From positions 54,924 through 60,634 of the forward strand of contig DLOQ01000170.1 in NCBI GenBank assembly GCA_002479655.1: DNA of 5,711 nt, written 5' to 3'. This DNA comes from Lachnospiraceae bacterium UBA7480 (GTDB lineage Bacteria; Bacillota; Clostridia; Lachnospirales; Lachnospiraceae). Both the position numbers and the translations under genes were made by a program. Shown here piece by piece: positions 1 to 5,081 of this stretch. Position 1 is the stretch's first letter. Each line of letters begins with the position of its first letter. The notes under the pieces are model-generated. The model searched no databases, was not told where the DNA came from, and worked only from the letters and a program-made list of their open reading frames with translations.

Positions 1-2
1 AT

Positions 3-188
3 ACCATGGGGGGAGATGTGGAGGCGGGGCTTGCCATTGCGGAGATGCTGGACAGCATCCCGATCTTTTCCAGAAGAGTCGGCTTTCACCAAGGGATCGA
101 GGTATTTGTCGCTGTCGTCGCCCTTGGTAAAGTAACCGGTTCTTTATTTTATTTCTTCTATGAGATGTATCTGCATGGCGGGTGCTGA
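3..188 (+). CDS. spoVAB: Stage V sporulation protein AB (SpoVAB), C-terminal fragment; 5' end outside the window
   Basis: The reading frame enters from the left edge and ends at TGA 186-188, leaving 61 residues of a small membrane protein. Visible features are an A-E-M-L-D-S-I-P-I-F segment, a basic R-R-V-G turn, a hydrophobic stretch (VFVAVVALGKVTGSLFYFFY) and a short tail HGGC. This matches my recollection of the end of SpoVAB, where an (A/T)E-(V/M)-L-(N/D)-x-(I/L)-P-I helix is followed by (K/R)R-(I/V)-G and a GK-x-x-GSLF helix. SpoVA proteins act in dipicolinic acid movement across the spore inner membrane; the exact role of SpoVAB is not settled. The ATG at 6-8 is probably internal, because the family is about 110-140 residues long. 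No spoVAC follows: the next gene is convergent potD. The short length keeps the call below certainty. Confidence 0.8.
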   Translation, partial: TMGGDVEAGLAIAEMLDSIPIFSRRVGFHQGIEVFVAVVALGKVTGSLFYFFYEMYLHGGC

Positions 189-202
189 GATGATCACTCA
201 GC
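184..202. repeat. Inverted repeat spanning the convergent spoVAB and potD stop codons
   Basis: GCTGAG (184-189), a 7-base spacer and CTCAGC (197-202) form a perfect 6-bp inverted repeat. It covers the spoVAB stop (186-188) and the potD stop (194-196). It could be a weak bidirectional terminator, but no real T-run follows on either strand (only TTT at 203-205 on the plus strand). Confidence 0.5.
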
Positions 203-1258
203 TTTGATCTCCTTCCAGTATTGATCCATAAGCGCGGTGGTATCTTCGTCCATTAACTGATATACTTCACAGTTTTCCAGAGCATTGAAATCCGGAAACA
301 GGAGGGGATCATTGGCCACGTCTTCATCCAAAAGCTCCCTTACGTCGGCATTGGAAGGCGGATAATATACATATTCAAAGTTCTGTGCTACGATGTCAGT
401 CTGGCAGCAGAGGTAATCAAGGAACTGATATACCGCTTCCGGGTTGTCGCAGTTTTTGGTCATTGCCCAGCAGTCGATCCAGAGGTTGCTGCCGTCTTCC
501 GGGACAATGTAAGCGAGAGATTCGTTGCTTTCGCATCCAAGCAGTCCGTCCCCGGAATATACCACGGCGATCGCGGCATTTTCCGCGATCATTTCATCCC
601 TTGCTTCATCCACAAGATACGACTGTACGTCGGGCTTCTGGGAGATCAGCAGATCCCTTGCCGCGGCAAGTTCGTCGGGATTGGTCGTGTTACAGGAATA
701 TCCGAGATATTTCAGGGCGATCATAAAGGCATCGCGCATACTGTTCTGCATGATGATATTGCCGGAATATTCGCCGTTAAATAAGACGTCCCAGCTTGTC
801 GGCGGTTCCGATACCATGTCCTTGTTGTATAAAAGACCTACCGTACCCCAGAAATAGGGCAGGGCATACTGATTGCCGGGATCAAAGGTGGCGCAGAATT
901 CCCAGACATCATCGCTGATGCTGTCGATATGGGGAAACTGCGTGAAATCCATAGGCTGCAATTCGCCCTCCTCCATCAGTTTCATAATGATATATTCGGA
1001 AGAACACAGGACGTCATACTTGATTGCGCCGGAGGAATACTTGGAATAGAGTTCTTCAGGCGTCATCGCTTCTTCATACAATACCTCGATACCGGTCTCG
1101 GCAGTGAACTGATCCAAAATGGCAGGATCAATATACATACCATAATTAAATACGGTGATCTGCTGCTTCGGTTCCTTGTTCCCTCCGCAGCCCATGAGGG
1201 ACGTTGCGGCAAGCGCGGCTGCACATAGTACAGCAAGAATTCTTTTTTTCATAATCAT
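194..1258 (-). CDS. potD: Polyamine ABC transporter substrate-binding lipoprotein (PotD)
   Basis: This 354-residue extracytoplasmic protein captures spermidine/putrescine-type substrates and delivers them to PotBC. Residues 1-24 are a lipoprotein signal peptide: basic MKKR, a hydrophobic core and lipobox L-M-G-C with the lipidated Cys at 24. The mature part follows the PotD pattern: FNYGMYI (37-43), SSEY (86-89), LPYFWGT (133-139), SWDVLF (155-160), ALKYLGYS (181-188), WID (260-262), YYPPSN (298-303) and a YWKEIK end. Aligned by eye to E. coli PotD, ligand residues Tyr37, Ser83, Tyr85, Trp255, Asp257, Tyr293 and Gln327 have counterparts. Trp34 and Trp229 become Tyr39 and Tyr234, Asp168 becomes Ser173 and Glu171 becomes Asp176. 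The mature chain has nine cysteines after Cys24, unusual for an exported protein and consistent with an anaerobe. It is the last gene of the operon, 20 bases after potC. Start at 1258 or at 1252 (MKKRIL) is undecided. Confidence 0.93.
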   Translation of the reverse strand: MIMKKRILAVLCAAALAATSLMGCGGNKEPKQQITVFNYGMYIDPAILDQFTAETGIEVLYEEAMTPEELYSKYSSGAIKYDVLCSSEYIIMKLMEEGELQPMDFTQFPHIDSISDDVWEFCATFDPGNQYALPYFWGTVGLLYNKDMVSEPPTSWDVLFNGEYSGNIIMQNSMRDAFMIALKYLGYSCNTTNPDELAAARDLLISQKPDVQSYLVDEARDEMIAENAAIAVVYSGDGLLGCESNESLAYIVPEDGSNLWIDCWAMTKNCDNPEAVYQFLDYLCCQTDIVAQNFEYVYYPPSNADVRELLDEDVANDPLLFPDFNALENCEVYQLMDEDTTALMDQYWKEIKAE

Positions 1259-1262
1259 GATT

Positions 1263-1268
1263 CCTCTC
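1263..1268 (-). promoter_or_regulatory. potD ribosome binding site
   Basis: On the minus strand GAGAGG lies 4 bases before the ATG at 1258 and 10 bases before the ATG at 1252. Neither spacing is decisive, so the mature protein is unchanged but the exact start stays ambiguous. Confidence 0.7.
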
Positions 1269-1278
1269 TTTTAAATAT

Positions 1279-2076
1279 TTATATGTTCCTATTTTGTAAG
1301 CTCACACCGCGTTTTTTGGACGGCGTGCTCAATATATTGGCCAGGATCAGAACCAGCACCGTGATCAGGAAGATGATCGTGGAAAGCGCATACATCGTAG
1401 GCTGGATTCCTTTTCTGATCTGGGAATAGATCATCGTGGATAAGGTATTGACTCCGGGTCCTTTGGTAAAATAGGTAATGACAAAATCATCCATGGACAT
1501 GGTGACTGCCATAAAAAATCCGGAGACAATGCCGGGCATCAGTTCCGGCAGCACGACCTTGAAAAAGGAATATACCGGTCCTGCGCCCAGATCCCTTGCC
1601 GCTTCATAAATACTGACATCCAGCTGGTTAAATCTGGGCAGGATGCTCAGGATCACATAAGGGATATTGAAGGTGATATGCGCCAGCATAATGCTGGAAA
1701 ATCCCAGCGGCATGAAACGGATCAGTAAAAGCATCATAGCAATGCCTGTCACGATGTCCGCATTCAGCATGGGGATATTCGTGACTGCCATGACGACGGA
1801 ATATTCCCGGTTGCGCATGGCATCAATGCCGATGCAGGCAAGCAGGGCAATGAGCGTTGCAAAAAAGGCGGAACCAAGCGCAAGGATGATCGTATTCTGC
1901 AATGCAGACATGACCTGGGAAGTGCGAAAGATATCACGATACCATTCCAGGGTAAATCCGCCCCACACAACTCTGGATTTGGAGCTGTTAAAAGACAGCA
2001 CGACCAATACCAGAATCGGTGCATATAAAAATATCATAATGATTGCCAGATAAAATTTACAGATAAAATTTTTCAT
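1279..2076 (-). CDS. potC: Polyamine ABC transporter permease PotC
   Basis: This 265-residue inner-membrane permease forms the translocation channel with PotB. About six hydrophobic segments are visible, roughly at residues 8-29, 60-83, 94-119, 126-147, 181-203 and 229-249. The cytoplasmic EAA loop that docks on the ATPase is clear at 157-183: Y-E-A-A-R-D-L-G at 157-164, then V-V-L-P-E-L-M-P-G-I. The downstream S-M-D-D-F-V-I (194-200) is typical of PotC and, with second position in the permease pair, separates it from PotB. Length is normal for the family (about 255-285). The ATG at 2076 is the only sensible start, but its best purine-rich site (GGAAAGG, 2090-2096) is 13 bases away. It is preceded by a long structured spacer rather than the usual overlap with potB, so its expression may be partly uncoupled from potAB. 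Confidence 0.93.
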   Translation of the reverse strand: MKNFICKFYLAIIMIFLYAPILVLVVLSFNSSKSRVVWGGFTLEWYRDIFRTSQVMSALQNTIILALGSAFFATLIALLACIGIDAMRNREYSVVMAVTNIPMLNADIVTGIAMMLLLIRFMPLGFSSIMLAHITFNIPYVILSILPRFNQLDVSIYEAARDLGAGPVYSFFKVVLPELMPGIVSGFFMAVTMSMDDFVITYFTKGPGVNTLSTMIYSQIRKGIQPTMYALSTIIFLITVLVLILANILSTPSKKRGVSLQNRNI

Positions 2077-2089
2077 GCTAATAACCGTG

Positions 2090-2096
2090 CCTTTCC
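2090..2096 (-). promoter_or_regulatory. Candidate potC ribosome binding site with long spacing
   Basis: The minus strand reads GGAAAGGC, ending 13 bases before the potC ATG. This is longer than the usual 5-10 bases. No better site lies closer, so initiation is expected to be modest. Confidence 0.45.
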
Positions 2097-2146
2097 GTAA
2101 CCTGCAAATGTTGGACCACAGCTCTGCTGCGATTTAAATAGCGATG

Positions 2147-2189
2147 AAAAACGCCGCTAAAAAGCGGACGGGTCCGCTTTTGCGTTTTT
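2147..2189. terminator. Terminator-like hairpin in the potB-potC spacer, two alternative folds
   Basis: Outer arms AAAAACGC (2147-2154) and GCGTTTTT (2182-2189) enclose AAAAGCGGAC (2160-2169) and GTCCGCTTTT (2172-2181), with a 5-base bulge (2155-2159). That gives 18 base pairs in all. In the operon direction (minus), the GC core is followed by TTTTT, as in an intrinsic terminator; on the plus strand it is followed by TTTTGCGTTTTT. A competing stem, CCGCT (2154-2158) with AGCGG (2163-2167), shares the AGCGG arm, so the two folds exclude each other. Confidence 0.6.
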
Positions 2190-2190
2190 C

Positions 2191-2258
2191 AGTGTGAGAC
2201 TTAGAACTTCTCTGCGAAGTAGCCTTTGCTACGAGCAGTTAGAAGTTCTTCTCACACT
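2191..2258. repeat. Long imperfect palindrome abutting the potB stop codon
   Basis: The paired blocks are AGTGTGAGA (2191-2199) with TCTCACACT (2250-2258), AGAACTTCT (2203-2211) with AGAAGTTCT (2241-2249), CTGC (2212-2215) with GCAG (2235-2238), and GTAGC (2219-2223) with GCTAC (2228-2232). The loop is CTTT. About 27 pairs are interrupted only by small bulges (CTT, TT, GAA/GA). Its right edge meets the potB TAA. It could be an RNA stabiliser or processing site, or a palindromic intergenic element of the REP or MITE kind. No flanking target duplication is visible, so mobility is unproven. Confidence 0.8.
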
Positions 2259-3073
2259 TACCAAACCAGTGACTCGCGGTCCTTTTTTTCCTGCTTTTCT
2301 GAGAAAGCAAGCCCGATGACCACAAAGATCATCAGTGCAAAGGATAATCCCGAACCCAGATGCCAGTTCATGCTTGTAATAAATTCCTGTTCAATGACAT
2401 TGCCAAGCAGCTGGATCTTGCCGCCGCCCAAGATGTCAGGTATGACGAAGGAGGTCAGGCAGGGGATAAATACCATTGTGATCCCGCTGATGATGCCGGG
2501 TTTCGACAGGGGCAGGATGATCCGCCATATCACGGAGGGATTGGAAGCGCCCAGATCCCTGGCGGCATCGATCAGATCGTTGTCAATATCCATGACCGCA
2601 TTGTAGATCGGAAGGATCATATAAGGCAGAAAATCATAGACCATACCGAAGACGATCGCGCCGGGTGTGTTGATGATGGAAAGCGGCGCAATGCCGAACC
2701 ATGACAGTATCATATTTAAAATCCCGTTTTTGCTTAAGATCATCTGCAGCGCAAGGATTCTTAAGATCGAATTCATCCACATGGGCAGGATCATGATTAA
2801 AATGATGATCCCTTTATTATTCATATTCAGACGGCGCAGCACTAAGGCAAGCGGAAATGAGATCAGCAGGCATAGGATCGTACATGCCAGCGACAGCTCC
2901 AAGGAAAGCATTGTTGCCTTGATATGCAGCGGATCCAGTATTGCGGTTATATTTTTCAGAGTAAATCCTCCGGCTTTATCGGTAAACGCATAGTATGCCA
3001 CAAAAATAAGCGGCAGTACGATAAATGCGCTCATCCAGATAATATACGGAGCTGCGATATATTTACGTTTCAT
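2258..3073 (-). CDS. potB: Polyamine ABC transporter permease PotB
   Basis: This 271-residue inner-membrane permease pairs with PotC. It has about six hydrophobic segments, roughly at residues 8-30, 56-79, 87-111, 136-160, 190-213 and 241-257. The ATPase-docking EAA loop lies at 168-194: I-D-A-A-R-D-L-G-A at 168-176, then I-I-L-P-L-S-K-P-G-I, with Asp in place of the usual Glu at the first motif position, a common variant. A conserved L-P-M-W region sits near 96-99 and I-P-D-I-L-G-G-G at 211-218, both as in PotB proteins. The C-terminus is charged (EKQEKKDRE) and cytoplasmic. The potA stop lies 69 bases upstream. The ATG at 3073 is preceded by AGGAAAGG, which ends 11 bases before it. The stop directly abuts the long palindrome at 2191-2258. 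The C-terminus looks complete, so that element does not appear to have truncated the gene. Confidence 0.93.
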   Translation of the reverse strand: MKRKYIAAPYIIWMSAFIVLPLIFVAYYAFTDKAGGFTLKNITAILDPLHIKATMLSLELSLACTILCLLISFPLALVLRRLNMNNKGIIILIMILPMWMNSILRILALQMILSKNGILNMILSWFGIAPLSIINTPGAIVFGMVYDFLPYMILPIYNAVMDIDNDLIDAARDLGASNPSVIWRIILPLSKPGIISGITMVFIPCLTSFVIPDILGGGKIQLLGNVIEQEFITSMNWHLGSGLSFALMIFVVIGLAFSEKQEKKDRESLVW

Positions 3074-3084
3074 ATGATGCTTTG

Positions 3085-3091
3085 CCTTTCC
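3085..3091 (-). promoter_or_regulatory. Candidate potB ribosome binding site
   Basis: The minus strand reads AAGGAAAGGCA, with GGAAAGG ending 11 bases before the potB ATG at 3073. The core resembles the potC site, and the spacing is again slightly long. Confidence 0.5.
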
Positions 3092-3142
3092 TTAATATTG
3101 GTCGTTTTCCTTAATTGATAAGCGCTTTAGGGCTTCTTATGG

Positions 3143-4213
3143 TTATTCCGTCTGGATGACAGCTTCGTCCTCCGACTCGGGCTTATTCATGATCTGGATG
3201 TTGAATGGTTTCACATACAGATCGATCTCCGCGCCGACTTCATGATAGGCGGTCGTGTGGATCATCCAGTCGATGCCGATCCCCTTCGCAAAGATCTCAT
3301 AGTGGACGCCTTTGAATAAAACAGAGGTGACGACGGCAGGGAAAATGCCCTGACCTTTTTCTCGTATTTCTACATCTTCGGGGCGGATCACCACATCTAC
3401 CGGTTTATTATTGCCAAATCCTTTATCCACACAGTCAAAGCGGACATCATTGATGCTGACCAGCTCATCCCGGATCATCGTCCCCGCAAGCAGATTGGCG
3501 GAGCCTATAAAATCCGCGACAAAAGCATTCTGCGGTTCATTGTAGATATCTTCCGGGGTGCCGATCTGCTGGATATATCCCTGATTCATCACGACGATCT
3601 TATCGGACATCGTCAGGGCTTCCTCCTGATCATGCGTAACATAGATAAAGGTGATGCCAAGTTCTTTTTTCAGCCGGATCAATTCCTTCTGCATATCCTG
3701 TCGGAGCTTTAGGTCAAGCGCGCCAAGAGGTTCGTCTAATAAAAGGATCTGAGGCTCATTCACGATCGCCCGCGCAATGGCAATTCTTTGCTGCTGTCCG
3801 CCGCTTAAGGAGCGGGGTTTTCTTTTTTCAAATCCGGTAAGATTGACAAGCTCCAGCGCATATTTGATCTTTTGGCGGATATAGTCGTCGTCCTTTTTCT
3901 TGATCTTTAAGCCGAAGGCTATATTTTCCGCCACGGTCATATGGGGAAATAAAGCATATTTCTGGAATACCGTATTGATGCAGCGTTTTTCCGTGGGGAG
4001 CGTGGTGATATCTTCCCCCTCCAGCAGGACGCTGCCCTGATCAGGCATGACAAATCCCGCAATGATACGGAGCGTGGTGGTCTTTCCGCAGCCGGACGGA
4101 CCCAAAAGCGTGACAAATTCATTGCGCCTGATATCAAGGGAGAGTTCTTCCAGAACAAGTTCCCCGTCAAATGATTTTGTGATATTGTTTAAGGATAATA
4201 TATTTTCCAGCAT
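3143..4213 (-). CDS. potA: Polyamine ABC transporter ATP-binding protein PotA
   Basis: This 356-residue cytoplasmic ATPase powers the importer as a dimer on the PotB/PotC EAA loops. All nucleotide-binding motifs are present: Walker [10 protein letters not shown] (38-46), Q-loop Q84, signature LSGGQQQR (136-143), Walker B ILLLDE (156-161), D-loop GALD (164-167) and switch His194 in VTHDQ. Residues from about 235 to 345 form the regulatory TOBE/OB-like domain, with V-V-I-R-P-E-D (274-280) as usual in PotA. The ATG at 4213 (MLENILSL) is chosen because GAGG lies 8 bases upstream and the ABC fold begins at once. A longer frame to 4315 would add 34 residues unlike the family and overlap the regulator by 56 bases. 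The regulator stop is 46 bases upstream, so co-transcription is likely. Substrate preference cannot be read from the ATPase. Confidence 0.95.
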   Translation of the reverse strand: MLENILSLNNITKSFDGELVLEELSLDIRRNEFVTLLGPSGCGKTTTLRIIAGFVMPDQGSVLLEGEDITTLPTEKRCINTVFQKYALFPHMTVAENIAFGLKIKKKDDDYIRQKIKYALELVNLTGFEKRKPRSLSGGQQQRIAIARAIVNEPQILLLDEPLGALDLKLRQDMQKELIRLKKELGITFIYVTHDQEEALTMSDKIVVMNQGYIQQIGTPEDIYNEPQNAFVADFIGSANLLAGTMIRDELVSINDVRFDCVDKGFGNNKPVDVVIRPEDVEIREKGQGIFPAVVTSVLFKGVHYEIFAKGIGIDWMIHTTAYHEVGAEIDLYVKPFNIQIMNKPESEDEAVIQTE

Positions 4214-4221
4214 GTTATGTA

Positions 4222-4225
4222 CCTC
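4222..4225 (-). promoter_or_regulatory. potA ribosome binding site that decides the start
   Basis: On the minus strand TGAGGT places GAGG 8 bases before the ATG at 4213. This is the best-spaced site in the operon and supports the short PotA N-terminus. Confidence 0.75.
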
Positions 4226-4259
4226 ATAAAATATGTTCGCTTGTGGGACGATTATGTAT

Positions 4260-4811
4260 TTAAAAACTGGGCGGGGTGCTGATCCATAAAAACGCGGCGG
4301 TCGTATTGCCGGCATTAAATATCTGGTGCTTTTGGGAACAGGTGTAATAAAATGATTCCCCCGCTTTGATCAGATGGCTGGTGTCATTCAGCACCAGCCG
4401 GATCTGCCCCTTCATGACATAACCAAATTCTTCACCGGTATGCGCTTTGTCGGAAACGGTATTTCCGCCGGGGGCAAGCCGGATCATTAAAGGTTCCATC
4501 ATATTTTTTTGAGCGTCAGCCACCAGCCATTGGACGATGTTTTGATTTTCCTCATCGATTTTTTCAAAATATTCATCCTGATGATAGACGACGGGCGGTT
4601 TTTTCGTATCGCTGAAGAAATCCGCGGGCGTGCAGCCCAGACATTGCAGGATGTCTAAAAGCGTCGGCACCGACGGGACCGTCAGGTCGCGTTCCAATTG
4701 TGAGATGTAGCCTTTGGTCAGTTCCGTGCGGTCAGCGAGCTCCTGCTGTGTTAAGCCGTGTTCATTGCGCAGATCCTTCAGACGCGATCCCAGTTTTAAA
4801 TCATTATACAT
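4260..4811 (-). CDS. XRE-family regulator with C-terminal cupin domain, PuuR-like
   Basis: This 183-residue DNA-binding protein is probably the local regulator of the polyamine importer. Residues 7-60 form an XRE helix-turn-helix: [10 protein letters not shown] at 20-29, then recognition helix [10 protein letters not shown] at 32-41. Residues 108-180 form a small cupin barrel, with [12 protein letters not shown] (124-135, only one His in motif 1) and a second-motif His162. This HTH plus cupin layout matches E. coli PuuR, a putrescine-responsive repressor, and such genes often precede potABCD in Firmicutes. That it senses polyamine is inference. ATG 4811 is preferred because AGAAAGG lies 12 bases upstream and the HTH starts just after it. 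The in-frame ATG at 4862 adds 17 residues and has no visible Shine-Dalgarno. It lies first in the operon, 46 bases before potA, so autoregulation is likely. Confidence 0.88.
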   Translation of the reverse strand: MYNDLKLGSRLKDLRNEHGLTQQELADRTELTKGYISQLERDLTVPSVPTLLDILQCLGCTPADFFSDTKKPPVVYHQDEYFEKIDEENQNIVQWLVADAQKNMMEPLMIRLAPGGNTVSDKAHTGEEFGYVMKGQIRLVLNDTSHLIKAGESFYYTCSQKHQIFNAGNTTAAFLWISTPPSF

Positions 4812-4823
4812 TTTATATGTACG

Positions 4824-4830
4824 CCTTTCT
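4824..4830 (-). promoter_or_regulatory. Candidate regulator ribosome binding site
   Basis: The minus strand reads AGAAAGGCG, ending 12 bases before ATG 4811. It is the third site in this operon with an AAAGGC core and long spacing. It favours the 4811 start over 4862. Confidence 0.5.
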
Positions 4831-4920
4831 AAAATAGTGTCAAACGGCGGCTTAAAACTCATTGCAAGTCGCAGTAAAAATATACTTAAAGTTTAGAGAT
4901 TGTTTTATTCGCTGCTCTTT

Positions 4921-4948
4921 ATTATACAGGTATTCAATATAATGTCAA
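4921..4948 (-). promoter_or_regulatory. Sigma-A promoter of the regulator-potABCD operon
   Basis: On the minus strand TTGACA (4948-4943) and TATAAT (4926-4921) are separated by 16 bp, and both hexamers are perfect consensus. Transcription should start near 4914, giving a leader of about 100 bases before the ATG at 4811. A promoter this strong would be expected to need repression. Confidence 0.85.
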
Positions 4949-4958
4949 TCATATATTG
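4935..4958. promoter_or_regulatory. Candidate operator: 7-10-7 inverted repeat over the -35 box
   Basis: CAATATA (4935-4941) and TATATTG (4952-4958) are perfect inverted repeats separated by 10 bases, and the pot -35 hexamer (4943-4948) lies inside. A dimeric XRE regulator bound here would block polymerase. The right arm also overlaps the divergent TTGTAA box (4956-4961), so one protein could affect both promoters. The AT-rich setting makes chance repeats more likely. Confidence 0.45.
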
Positions 4959-4985
4959 TAAAATAATAAAAAAATATGATAGAAT
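4956..4985 (+). promoter_or_regulatory. Candidate azlC promoter with extended -10
   Basis: TTGTAA (4956-4961), an 18-bp spacer and TAGAAT (4980-4985) form a plausible sigma-A promoter. TG at 4977-4978, one base before the -10 hexamer, makes it an extended -10. The predicted start, near 4992, falls at the foot of the leader hairpin at 4995. Confidence 0.55.
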
Positions 4986-4994
4986 ATGACTGCT

Positions 4995-5022
4995 GTCCCA
5001 ATCGGCTTTGTGAATTGGGGAC
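4995..5022 (+). promoter_or_regulatory. 5' leader hairpin of the azlC transcript
   Basis: GTCCCAAT (4995-5002) pairs with ATTGGGGAC (5014-5022) with one bulged G and an 11-base loop. The 3' arm holds GGGG, the only Shine-Dalgarno-like run before the ATG at 5028. The stem could therefore mask translation initiation, or simply protect the mRNA 5' end. Function is inferred. Confidence 0.5.
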
Positions 5023-5027
5023 GGAAA

Positions 5028-5081
5028 ATGGAAGAAACTGCGGGAATGCAGGTTATGGAAAGATCTGGTTATTGGTTATGA
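5028..5081 (+). CDS. Possible 17-codon leader peptide overlapping the azlC start
   Basis: ATG 5028 opens a 17-residue frame, MEETAGMQVMERSGYWL, ending at TGA 5079-5081. GGGGACGG lies just upstream of it. Its stop overlaps the azlC ATG (5078-5080) as ATGA, the classic arrangement for translational coupling, while azlC itself has only a distant GGAAAG site. The peptide contains just one Leu and one Val and no Ile, so a leader that stalls on branched-chain codons is unlikely. It may be chance: a 17-codon frame is not rare. Confidence 0.3.
   Translation: MEETAGMQVMERSGYWL

Noticed and set aside
189..203. Start of a following spoVA gene just after spoVAB
   Set aside because: The ATG at 190 meets a stop after five codons and lies inside the 3' end of potD.
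385..1228. Plus-strand open frames opposite potD
   Set aside because: They are antisense to the well-supported PotD gene, rich in Arg, Ser and Cys without domains, and lack plausible ribosome sites.
3117..3129. Catabolite-response-like AAGCGCTT palindrome in the potA-potB gap
   Set aside because: The core matches a cre site, but the flanking TG and CA positions do not, and it lies within the operon far from the promoter.
4214..4315. Longer PotA N-terminus from an ATG at 4315
   Set aside because: The extra 34 residues do not resemble an ABC ATPase, would overlap the regulator gene by 56 bases, and lack the good ribosome site that precedes 4213.
4812..4862. Longer regulator N-terminus from an ATG at 4862
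   Set aside because: No Shine-Dalgarno precedes it, the added 17 residues are not part of the HTH, and 4811 has a purine-rich site upstream.
4948..4980. Second inverted repeat, ATCATAT and ATATGAT
   Set aside because: The arms are 19 bases apart in very AT-rich sequence and do not centre on a promoter element, so chance is the simpler explanation.
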